Below are positions 55,010-62,376 of a DNA stretch of 64,000 bases, one piece after another (within the stretch, counting starts at the first letter, position 1; the number at the start of each line of letters is the position of its first letter). The notes below the pieces were generated by a model. That model was not told where the DNA came from and did not search any database. It saw only the letters and a list, made by a program, of their open reading frames with translations. This DNA comes from S015-6 sp964384945 (GTDB taxonomy: Bacteria > Desulfobacterota > DSWW01), in NCBI GenBank assembly GCA_964384945.1, contig CAYLMK010000011.1:147049-211048 (forward strand), read 5' to 3'. Made by a program: the position numbers and the translations under genes.

Positions 55010-55876
55010 CTGCCGCCGAACGATCCCGACACACCAATGGAGGAATCCGAGCCCTCCGGCTCCGGCCGGCCGCCGCGCAATTGGCTCAAGCTCCTGCTGG
55101 GGGCAGCCGCTTGCGCGGGAGTCGCCGTCGCGCTGTTCCTTGTCTTCTCGGTTCCGGCGAAGAAGGAGGTCGCAAAGGGTGAGAGGCCCTCCCTTCAGCC
55201 CTCCGACCCGGCGCGGGCCGCGTCCCCGCCAGACCCGATGCCCTCCAACGAGACCGATGCACCGACAACCGCGGGCCTGGCGCCTTCCGAATCCGGATCC
55301 CCCCGGACCCCCGCCATGCCGGTCGTCTCCCTGCCCGGCGATGCGGAACAATCCGATCTTGAGAATGTGGTCCTGCCGTCGCTGCCGTATTCCATCTACC
55401 TGGGAGCTCACAAGGATTTTCAGGAGGCGGCCACCACGCAGAGCGAACTGGAAAGCAACTACCTGACTGCCTATGTCGTACCGATTCGAATCAAGGGGAA
55501 TGCATCCCAGTCTCTTTTCGGCGTCACCCAGGACGGCTCCTGGTACCGCGTTCTCACCGGACACTTCGGCTCCAAGGAGGAAGCCCGGAATACCTTGGGC
55601 TTTTTGATGGCGGAGCTGCCGGGGTATCAGCCCGAAATCCTGCGCCTCCCGTATGCGGTCGAATGCGGCCGCTTCCTCGAACCGGAAGATGCCCGCGAGC
55701 TTGCCGAGAAACTGGACAAGAAGGACGTCTTCAGTTACACGCAAACCTATCCGACGACCGACGGCAGATCGCTGACCCGGGTCCTGGTGGGTTGCTTCTT
55801 CTCGGAACGAGGCGCGCAGGATCAGGCGGAACAACTGCGGAAGATAGGTTTCTCCTGCAGCGTGGCCGAACGGTAG
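55010..55876 (+). CDS. SPOR-domain membrane protein
   Basis: A short cytoplasmic part and one TM (WLKLLLGAAACAGVAVALFL) lead into a Pro/Ser/Ala-rich periplasmic linker and a C-terminal domain with SPOR-like repeats (YSIYLGAHKDFQEA, WYRVLTGHFGSKEEARNTL, TRVLVGCFFSERGAQDQAEQL). SPOR domains bind denuded peptidoglycan at division sites. ATG 55037 has no SD. An in-frame CTG at 55010 has AGAGGAGA 8 bases upstream, so I give the CTG start (288 residues; 279 from the ATG). Confidence 0.75.
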   Translation: MPPNDPDTPMEESEPSGSGRPPRNWLKLLLGAAACAGVAVALFLVFSVPAKKEVAKGERPSLQPSDPARAASPPDPMPSNETDAPTTAGLAPSESGSPRTPAMPVVSLPGDAEQSDLENVVLPSLPYSIYLGAHKDFQEAATTQSELESNYLTAYVVPIRIKGNASQSLFGVTQDGSWYRVLTGHFGSKEEARNTLGFLMAELPGYQPEILRLPYAVECGRFLEPEDARELAEKLDKKDVFSYTQTYPTTDGRSLTRVLVGCFFSERGAQDQAEQLRKIGFSCSVAER

Positions 55877-55926
55877 CCGCCCCCCCCTGGGCGGGCAGCG
55901 CACGAGCCCGGCTCTTTGCCTGACGA

Positions 55927-56142
55927 CTATTTCTGATGAACCCGGATGAAGCGGCGGATGCTACGATCGTAGCCCTTCTCGACCGGATCCGGGAAATAAC
56001 ACGCGGGCAGTTCGCCGGCGGCCCGGTGGTAGGCGATACACTCGCAGCAGACCCCCTTGCGGGAACAGGGTTCGTAGCTGCAGTTACAGCTTTTCAGGTT
56101 TTCTTCCCGGTTGGCGCACTTCTCTTTGCCGACCTTCCCCAT
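55927..56142 (-). CDS. DUF6485 Cys-rich small protein
   Basis: 71 residues with seven Cys: KCANREENLKSCNCSYEPC, then SRKGVCCECIAYHRAAGELP. This pattern matches the DUF6485 family of anaerobes as I know it; the function is unknown, and metal binding is likely from the Cys spacing. It is divergent from the NRDE gene. Confidence 0.8.
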   Translation of the reverse strand: MGKVGKEKCANREENLKSCNCSYEPCSRKGVCCECIAYHRAAGELPACYFPDPVEKGYDRSIRRFIRVHQK

Positions 56143-56272
56143 CGTTTCGATTCCCTTCCTTTCCCAATGGCCCTTGATCCCGGAGGTGCTGTCGTTCTAT
56201 CGTTGAAGCAGATTCATACTAATGGATGATTTCCTTTTTGGGAAGGCCCCGCTCCGACCGTCCGGAGGGTTC

Positions 56273-57043
56273 ATGTGCACAGCGATTCTTCTTCACCGCG
56301 TATTCCCTTCCCATCCGGTCGTGGTGGCCGGCAACCGAGATGAATGGATCGCGCGCGCGGCTCTGCCCCCCCACTTGTGGAAGGTGCCCGGCGAAGGCCC
56401 TCCTGTGAGAATCTTCGCCGGAAGGGACCGCAGGGAAGGCGGGACATGGTTCGGGGTCAATCAGCACGGCCTCGTCGTCGGCGTGACGAACCGGTACACA
56501 GGCACGAACGTCCCTGGCAGGGCCTCACGGGGCCGGCTCGTCCTCAGGTGTCTCGCCCAGGACTCCCTCGAAAGGGTACTCCACATGCTCACCCCGGAAG
56601 AGGCATCGCGCTACAACCCCTTCAACCTCTTCTGCCTGTCCGAAGAGGCGGGCGTCATCGTCACCCAGGACGACGACCGGTTCCGGAGGCTACCGTTCGA
56701 AGGGGGCATCCACGTCCTGACGAATCGGCCGCCGGACGATCCCCACGACGTCAAGGGAGAGTGGCTTCGATCCCGCCTGGGTGACCTGCCGACGGAACCG
56801 GCGGCGGTCAGCGACCGGATCTCCCGGCTCCTGGCCGTCCATGGACAGGGCGATGCCCCTCCTCCCGTCTGCGTCCACCTGCCCGGCTACGGCACCGTTT
56901 CCTCCTTTATGCTCTTCCTTTCCGCCCGCAGAGATCAAAGCCGATACCTTTACGCCCCCGGCCCTCCCTGTCAGAACGAATTCGAGGATGTTACAAAGGG
57001 TTTCCTGTCTGTTTTTTCCGGAGAAAGGAAGAATCGTGTCTGA
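56273..57043 (+). CDS. NRDE-family (TANGO2-like) protein
   Basis: 256 residues from ATG 56273 with GGAGGG upstream. It begins MCTAILL with Cys2 as the likely N-terminal nucleophile, and has the family signature GNRDEW, then GGTWFGVNQHGLVVGVTNRY and YNPFNLFCL. The family (DUF833/TANGO2) is Ntn-hydrolase-like; heme handling is reported for eukaryotic members. An FAD oxidoreductase remnant starts inside its last codons. Confidence 0.9.
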   Translation: MCTAILLHRVFPSHPVVVAGNRDEWIARAALPPHLWKVPGEGPPVRIFAGRDRREGGTWFGVNQHGLVVGVTNRYTGTNVPGRASRGRLVLRCLAQDSLERVLHMLTPEEASRYNPFNLFCLSEEAGVIVTQDDDRFRRLPFEGGIHVLTNRPPDDPHDVKGEWLRSRLGDLPTEPAAVSDRISRLLAVHGQGDAPPPVCVHLPGYGTVSSFMLFLSARRDQSRYLYAPGPPCQNEFEDVTKGFLSVFSGERKNRV

Positions 57044-57275
57044 ACGGTACGACACGACCGTCATCGGAGCCGTTCGGTCCGGTCTTGCGACGGCAGCCAT
57101 CCTGTCCGCATAGGGGGGCCGCAAGGCCCTCGTGCCGGGAAAGGAGGCGTACATCGGCGGGGGCCTCGTCCCGTTCACGTGCCGGGGCCCGACATGGATA
57201 CGATGCTGTCGAACGGACTGCTGGACGGCTTCAGCCTCGAGGCCGGCGGACATGCGATAGTCTGGGGAACGAGAT
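57036..57275 (+). pseudogene. Remnant of an FAD-dependent oxidoreductase (N-terminus only)
   Basis: From GTG 57036 the frame reads VSERYDTTVIGAVRSGL, a decayed dinucleotide-binding fold (expected GAGxxGL; the second Gly is lost). It meets TAG at 57111, continues GGRKALVPGKEAYIGGGLVP in the same frame, and then shifts frame near 57175 to give MDTMLSNGLLDGFSLEAGGH. The pieces match the first ~80 residues of phytoene desaturase-like FAD proteins. The remainder is gone; the sequence runs into the slipin remnant. Confidence 0.8.
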
Positions 57276-57353
57276 CTCCACGAGGGACATGGCCGCCAGG
57301 ACAGGCGATTCTTCTCTCGTCGTTCTTGGGCCGTCCATTCGGCACGCAGCGCA

Positions 57354-57655
57354 TCACTTCCTTCGTTCGGCCGCCGCCCTCGGAAAAGGCGTGAGCAGAT
57401 CGAGGGGGATCGGAAAGAGCGTGGTGAAGGCATTTTCCGAGGAGATCTCTGCGAGGGTCCGCAAATAGCGCAACGGAAGCGCGATCGGGTGCGGCTCCAT
57501 GACCGTTGCGGCTTCCTGCAGCCGGGTGGCTGCCTGATATTCTCCCTCCGCATGGATGACCTTGGCCCGCCTTTCCCTCTTTGCGGCAAGGGACGGAACG
57601 CTCCCCCGTGTCCGAGAAGGCTCCGGGAGAGCGTCTGTCTCACACCCTCGAGCAA
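57354..57655 (-). pseudogene. Remnant of a slipin/stomatin-like protein (C-terminus only)
   Basis: On the minus strand, ending at a TGA (57354-57356), a frame reads AAKRERRAKVIHAEGEYQAA, then RLQEAATVMEPHPIALPLRY and LRTLAEISSENAFTTLFPIP. This is the typical end of SPFH/slipin proteins. Upstream the match fades (ALPEPSRTRG) and then stops at the groEL stop codon. There is no start codon or SPFH domain, so it is a truncated relic directly behind groEL. Confidence 0.8.
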
Positions 57656-59284
57656 TCAGTAGCCTCCGCCATAGCCTCCAGGAGGCATGGATGGACCCGC
57701 TTTTTTTTCTTCAGGGATCTCGGCGACCAGGGCCTCGGTCGTCAGCAGCAGCGAACCCAGGCTGGCGGCGTTTTGAAGGGCACAGCGGACCACTTTCGTG
57801 GGATCGATGACCCCGGCCTTGGTCAAATCGCAGTACTCCTCCTTTGCCGCGTCAAAGCCATAGGCGCCTTTACCCTCCTTCACCTTTGCCACCACGATGG
57901 AGCCTTCCCAGCCTGCGTTCCCTGCGATCCGCCGAAGGGGTTCTTCCAGTGCACGCTTGACGATGTTCACGCCGACCTTTTGCTCTTCTTCGACCTCCAC
58001 CGCGTCCAGTTTGGGGATGATCCGGATGAGCGGAACACCGCCGCCGGGCACGATCCCCTCCTCCACTGCGGCCTTGGTGGCGTTCAGGGCGTCCTCCACG
58101 CGGGCCTTCTTCTCCTTCATCTCGGTCTCGGTGGCGGCACCGACCCGCAGAACAGCCACGCCTCCGGCAAGTTTTGCCAGCCGCTCCTGCAGTTTCTCAC
58201 GATCGTAGTCGGAGGTGGTCTCCTCGATCTGCGCCCGTATCTGCTTGATCCGACCCTCGATCGCCTGGGTGGACCCCCCTCCCTCGATGAGGGTGGTGTT
58301 TTCCTTGTCAATATGCACCTTTCTGCAGGTTCCGAGATCCTTGAGATTCACGTTCTCCAGCTTGATACCGAGTTCTTCGGCAACCACCTGCCCACCGGCC
58401 AGCACCGCCATGTCCTCCAGCATGGCCTTCCTGCGATCTCCAAAACCGGGGGCCTTCACCGCTGCACACTTCAGGGTGCCCCTGAGCTTGTTGACCACCA
58501 ACGTGGCCAGGGCCTCACCCTCCAAATCCTCGGCAACAACCAGGATGGGCTTGCCGGACTGCGCCACCTTCTCCAACAGCGGGATCATGTCCTTCATGCC
58601 CGTGATCTTCTTCTCGTGGAACAGAAGGTAAGGTTCCTCCAAGACCACCTCCATTTTTTCGGGGTCCGTCACGAAGTAAGGAGAAAGATAACCCCTGTCG
58701 AACTGCATTCCTTCCACGACTTCCAGGGAGGTCTCCGTGGACTTGGCTTCCTCGACCGTTATCACCCCTTCCTTGCCGACCTTGTCCATGGCCTCAGCAA
58801 TGAGGTTCCCGATGGACTCGTCTCCATTGGCCGAGATGGTCCCCACCTGGGCGATCTCTTTTCGATCCTGGGTGGGTTTGCTCATTCCCTTAAGCTCTTC
58901 GATGGCCCTGGCTACGGCCTTATCAATACCCCGCTTGACATCCATGGGGTTGGCACCCGAGGCCACAACCTTGCACCCTTCCCGGTAGATGGCCTGCGCC
59001 AACACAATCGCCGTTGTGGTTCCGTCGCCGGCCACATCGCTCGTCTTGCTGGCCACCTCCTTGAGCATCTGGGCGCCGATGTTCTCGAACCTGTCCTTGA
59101 GCTCGATCTCCTTCGCCACGGTCACACCGTCCTTGGTTACCAGGGGAGACCCGAAGCTCTTCTCCAGGAGCACGTTCCGGCCCTTGGGTCCCAGGGTTAC
59201 TCGGACCACATCGGCCAACATATTCACCCCTTTCAGGGTCTTTGCCCTCGCCTCTTCTGCAAATTTAATTGTTTTTCCGGACAT
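57656..59284 (-). CDS. groEL: Chaperonin GroEL
   Basis: 542 residues. Conserved starts and motifs are VTLGPKGRNVLLEKSFG, AGDGTTTAIVLAQAI, and IVPGGGVPLIR. The C-terminus is PPGGYGGGY, not the usual GGM repeat. ATP-dependent folding chaperone with GroES. It lies 92 bases after groES. No CIRCE element (TTAGCACTC-N9-GAGTGCTAA) was found upstream. Confidence 0.98.
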   Translation of the reverse strand: MSGKTIKFAEEARAKTLKGVNMLADVVRVTLGPKGRNVLLEKSFGSPLVTKDGVTVAKEIELKDRFENIGAQMLKEVASKTSDVAGDGTTTAIVLAQAIYREGCKVVASGANPMDVKRGIDKAVARAIEELKGMSKPTQDRKEIAQVGTISANGDESIGNLIAEAMDKVGKEGVITVEEAKSTETSLEVVEGMQFDRGYLSPYFVTDPEKMEVVLEEPYLLFHEKKITGMKDMIPLLEKVAQSGKPILVVAEDLEGEALATLVVNKLRGTLKCAAVKAPGFGDRRKAMLEDMAVLAGGQVVAEELGIKLENVNLKDLGTCRKVHIDKENTTLIEGGGSTQAIEGRIKQIRAQIEETTSDYDREKLQERLAKLAGGVAVLRVGAATETEMKEKKARVEDALNATKAAVEEGIVPGGGVPLIRIIPKLDAVEVEEEQKVGVNIVKRALEEPLRRIAGNAGWEGSIVVAKVKEGKGAYGFDAAKEEYCDLTKAGVIDPTKVVRCALQNAASLGSLLLTTEALVAEIPEEKKAGPSMPPGGYGGGY

Positions 59285-59376
59285 CTTCTTACCCCTTCTT
59301 TTTCTCTCACGTGTTCGTTAGAAACCAAGAACCAAGACCGCACCTGGAAGCAAGGGCCTCATTCCCCCATAAGCCT

Positions 59377-59664
59377 TCACTCGATGACACCCAAGATGTC
59401 GTCTTCTTTCACAATGAGGTGCTCCACGCCCTCGATCTTCACCTCTGCACCCGAGTACTTGCCAAACAGGACCCGGTCACCTTTCTTGACCTCCAGGGGA
59501 ATGAGCTTCCCATCTTCCAGCATCCTGCCCTTTCCCACGGCAATCACCTTGCCTTCCTGCGGTTTCTCTTTCGCTGTCTCCGGAATGATAATGCCTCCTT
59601 TGGATTTGCCCTCTTCCTCGATCCTCTTCAAGAGAATCCTGTCTCCCAACGGTCTGATCTTCAT
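59377..59664 (-). CDS. groES: Co-chaperonin GroES
   Basis: 95 residues from ATG 59664: MKIRPLGDRILLKRIEEEGK, the mobile loop KSKGGIIIPETAKEKP, and LFGKYSGAEVKIEG. It caps GroEL. The 195 bases upstream contain no CIRCE and no clear heat-shock sigma promoter, so the control element is unresolved. Confidence 0.98.
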   Translation of the reverse strand: MKIRPLGDRILLKRIEEEGKSKGGIIIPETAKEKPQEGKVIAVGKGRMLEDGKLIPLEVKKGDRVLFGKYSGAEVKIEGVEHLIVKEDDILGVIE

Positions 59665-59859
59665 GGCCGACCCTTTCTGCTTGCGCTGTGGAACGGATAC
59701 CCTCTGCAACCATCCTCCCTGGACTCAGGAAAGCACTGCCGATGTGGAAATTCGGCGTGACGGAGTTGGAAACCGTACTCTTGGGAGGATCGGTCCCATC
59801 CATCCGGCTGCCCATCGCCACCTGTAAAGAGGGACCTCAACAGGCCGTTAGCGCAGGAC

Positions 59860-60030
59860 TTAGGCGACGCGCTTTATTTTGAGTCTGATCCCATGTTTGT
59901 GACAAAGCGGGCCCCGGTCCTCGATCCAAGCCTCGTCACGCTTCAAGCGAACACCGCACTTGACACAGGTCCAGGCCCCGGTCTTTGCGGGCGTCTTCGC
60001 TTTAACACCACGGGCCAGGTATTCCAGCAT
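59860..60030 (-). CDS. 56-residue zinc-finger-like protein
   Basis: ATG 60030 with GGAGAGG 9 bases upstream. The protein is MLEYLARGVKAKTP..., then TCVKCGVRLKRDE, then LCHKHGIRLKIKR: a Cys-x-x-Cys and Cys-His-x-His set typical of a small zinc knuckle, with a basic end. Its start overlaps the end of the preceding gene by 29 bases, so it is the third gene of the receiver operon. It is too short for routine gene finding. Function unknown. Confidence 0.65.
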   Translation of the reverse strand: MLEYLARGVKAKTPAKTGAWTCVKCGVRLKRDEAWIEDRGPLCHKHGIRLKIKRVA

Positions 60031-60247
60031 GGGAATGATCCTCTCCAGGCTTACTCGAAATCGGCAACCTTATTCTTCCGGTACTCAGCATGTGAGAGAC
60101 GACCGCAACCACGAGCGCATCATCTCCTGGTGAGCTTTCCTCCTGGATCGCCTCAATGATACGGTACAGGTTGGTCTTCGTGGCAACCGTTTTCGAGACC
60201 AAGAGCCCCTCGAGGAATGCCCTTCTCGCCAATACGTCCGACGTCAT
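60002..60247 (-). CDS. Small protein of unknown function in the receiver operon
   Basis: 81 residues. ATG 60247 overlaps the receiver gene's stop (ATGA), so the two are translationally coupled. The sequence (LARRAFLEGLLVSKTVATKT, then NLYRIIEAIQEESSPGDDAL) is helical with no family I recognise. Its C-terminal ~20 residues overlap the zinc-finger gene in another frame, which could also mean one longer protein with a frameshift. Confidence 0.55.
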   Translation of the reverse strand: MTSDVLARRAFLEGLLVSKTVATKTNLYRIIEAIQEESSPGDDALVVAVVSHMLSTGRIRLPISSKPGEDHSHAGIPGPWC

Positions 60248-60651
60248 GTTTGTCCCCACTCACACACGTAGTCCTTCCCGGACCAATGGGAAAGAAGTTG
60301 TTCAATCTTTTCGACCGTCAGGGGTTTCTCGATACAGCCGGCGGCGCCCATTTGCCTTGCCTGCGAAAACAACTCTCGCCTCGCGTGCCCCGTGGTGAAT
60401 ATTCTCTTGGTTTGCGGATGGGTATCCTTGATCGCTCTCAGGAACTCCAGGCCATCCATGCCTGGCAGTCTGTAATCGGCGATGATGACGTCGTAGGACT
60501 TCCTCCCGATTTCTTCCAAGGCTTCCTCTGCGCTTTCGAGCCCCAGAAATTCATACCCTTCGCCTTCGAAGAACAATCTCATGGACGACCTGATCGGCCC
60601 GTCATCGTCCACGAGCAGTATCCTCACTTTTTCCCATTTTCCTGATGGCAT
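60244..60651 (-). CDS. Stand-alone response-regulator receiver protein
   Basis: 135 residues from ATG 60651. A single receiver domain: acidic pocket VDDD, phospho-acceptor Asp in IIADYRLPGMDG, Thr in FTTGHAR and Lys in CIEKPLT. There is no output domain. A sigma-54-type promoter at 60725-60740 lies just upstream and would be destroyed by an earlier start. The kinase/NtrC pair lies directly upstream on the same strand, and two small genes follow. Confidence 0.9.
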   Translation of the reverse strand: MPSGKWEKVRILLVDDDGPIRSSMRLFFEGEGYEFLGLESAEEALEEIGRKSYDVIIADYRLPGMDGLEFLRAIKDTHPQTKRIFTTGHARRELFSQARQMGAAGCIEKPLTVEKIEQLLSHWSGKDYVCEWGQT

Positions 60652-60987
60652 CTTGTTTTCATCCCCGTAAAGGGGAAAAGGGGGTTCGTTGCCTTCTTCC
60701 TCTATTCCCCGCGACACCACTGGCTGCATTCACCGTGCCACTTCGACCCGAATGAATGAATCCAAGCAGTTTCGCATGGTTCTGAATTGTGAAGACAGCG
60801 ACCACGCTCCGGCAGCGATGCGAATGTGGAGGAACTGCGAATGCCAATGTTGAGAATATTCGAAATCAAACAAAGGGGGCAGTTCGGATCCTGCCCGATT
60901 CAGCGGGTTACGGACAAAGCCCCGAGCAGGGGTAAGGCGGAGGTTTGTCGAAAGGGGAGAGGAAGGGGGAGCCGTCGCGAAGTCCGT
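60652..60987 (-). other. Control region of the receiver operon
   Basis: 336 bases between the NtrC-type gene and the receiver gene. It holds the sigma-54 promoter and, upstream of it, three copies of TGCGAA (60819-60824 and 60836-60841 forward, 60771-60776 inverted). The two forward copies extend to TGCGAATG. These could be activator sites. Confidence 0.5.
60725..60740 (-). promoter_or_regulatory. Sigma-54 promoter of the receiver operon
   Basis: Minus strand TGGCACGGTGAATGCA: perfect -24 TGGCACG, correct spacing, -12 ATGCA (one mismatch to TTGCA). Start point near 60714, about 63 bases before ATG 60651. Confidence 0.75.
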
Positions 60988-62376
60988 TTACCGTGTCTGG
61001 AGCCTTTTTCGGCGATAGCGGAAGGTGTGATGGTTCATGTGGAGGAGTTTGGCTGCCTTGGTTTCGTTGCCTCCGGCCATTCTCAAGGCCTCCTCGAGAT
61101 ACCACCTTTCAAAGGACTCCTGGGCCGAGCAGAAGTCCATGCCTTCGGGCGGAATCAGGGGGAAGCCGGGCGGGTGAGCTTTTCTTTCCGACATGGATTT
61201 TATGCCGGCAACCTCAATGCCGAGGTCCTGCAGGGTCAGTTCTTCCCCCTTGCCCACCAGGACGCCCCTTTCAATGAGGTTCTTCAGCTCCCGAACATTG
61301 CCCCGCCAGTCATAGGCCTTCAAGGCAGCCGCCGCTTCCGGAGAGATCCCTGAAAACTGCTTCCCGAAATCCCGGCTGAACTCCACGAGAAAATGCTTTG
61401 CAAGAAGAAGAATATCTCCACGGCGCTCGTTCAACGAAGGGACGCGCATCGTAACGACGCCCAGGCGGTAGTACAGGTCATCCCGGAACAGGCCCCTACG
61501 GATGAGGTCTTCGATATCCTTGTTGGTTGCAGAGATTACCCTCGTCCGAACGCGCAGTCTCTCCGTCCCTCCCAGCCTGTAGAATTCCCCATCCTCGAGA
61601 AACCGAAGGAGCTTGGCCTGTGCCTCCAGGCTCAGATCGCCCACTTCGTCCAGAAAAAGGGTGCCGCCTTCCGCTTCCTGGACCCGTCCCCTCTTTCCGG
61701 AAATCCTCGCGCCGCTGAACGCTCCCTTCTCATACCCGAAAAGCTCGCTTTCGATGAGCTCTCTGGGGATGGCCGCGCAGTTCACCGTGACCAGGGGACC
61801 GCTGAAGTTCGTGCTTCGGAAATGGATCGCCCTGGCGATCAGCTCCTTTCCCGTCCCGGTCTCGCCGAGGATCAGCACGGGTGTGGTCGCGCTCTTGGCC
61901 ACCATGCCGATGAATGCCGTCACGTCTCGGATGACGTCGCTCTCCCCGATGAAGAAGGGCACGTTTTCGACCAGGCGTTTCTCCTGGAGGATCTTGACCT
62001 CCTTTTTGAGCCGGAGGGTCTGCAGCGCCTTGCGGACGGTCAACTCGATGGCTTCCAGGGAAAGGGGCTTTACGATGTAATCGTACGCACCCAGCCGCAT
62101 GGCCGAAACCGCCATGCTCACTTCCTCGTTGGCGGTGATCATGACGACGAGCGTGTCGGGGCAAAGGTCCCTGGCGTCCCTGAGAACGTCCATTCCGTTC
62201 TTTCCCGGAAGGCCGATGTCGAGCAGCATCAGGTCCGCCGGATCGGATTTCAGTCCCTCGATCGCATCCTCACCCGACGAGAAGGCTCGGACCTCGTACT
62301 TCGCTGCGAGCGACAGGGTCAGGCCCTCCCGGATGGCCGGATCATCATCGACAATGTAGATCGAATCGCGAATCAC
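60988..62376 (-). CDS. NtrC-family sigma-54 activator (response regulator)
   Basis: 462 residues from GTG 62376, which overlaps the kinase stop (GTGA). Receiver domain (YIVDDDPAIREG; Asp in LMLLDIGLPGKNG), AAA+ domain with Walker A LGETGTGKELIARAIH, the sigma-54 contact loop GAFSGA (usual GAFTGA), Walker B GGTLFLDEVGD, and a Fis-type HTH (GGNETKAAKLLHMNHHTFRY). It should activate RpoN promoters when phosphorylated by the neighbouring kinase. Confidence 0.95.
   Translation of the reverse strand: MIRDSIYIVDDDPAIREGLTLSLAAKYEVRAFSSGEDAIEGLKSDPADLMLLDIGLPGKNGMDVLRDARDLCPDTLVVMITANEEVSMAVSAMRLGAYDYIVKPLSLEAIELTVRKALQTLRLKKEVKILQEKRLVENVPFFIGESDVIRDVTAFIGMVAKSATTPVLILGETGTGKELIARAIHFRSTNFSGPLVTVNCAAIPRELIESELFGYEKGAFSGARISGKRGRVQEAEGGTLFLDEVGDLSLEAQAKLLRFLEDGEFYRLGGTERLRVRTRVISATNKDIEDLIRRGLFRDDLYYRLGVVTMRVPSLNERRGDILLLAKHFLVEFSRDFGKQFSGISPEAAAALKAYDWRGNVRELKNLIERGVLVGKGEELTLQDLGIEVAGIKSMSERKAHPPGFPLIPPEGMDFCSAQESFERWYLEEALRMAGGNETKAAKLLHMNHHTFRYRRKRLQTR

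Noticed and set aside
59665..59859. Search for a CIRCE element or heat-shock promoter before groES
   Set aside because: No TTAGCACTC/GAGTGCTAA pair is present, and the nearest sigma-32-like match (GTTGAGG...CGATGGG) is too weak to call.
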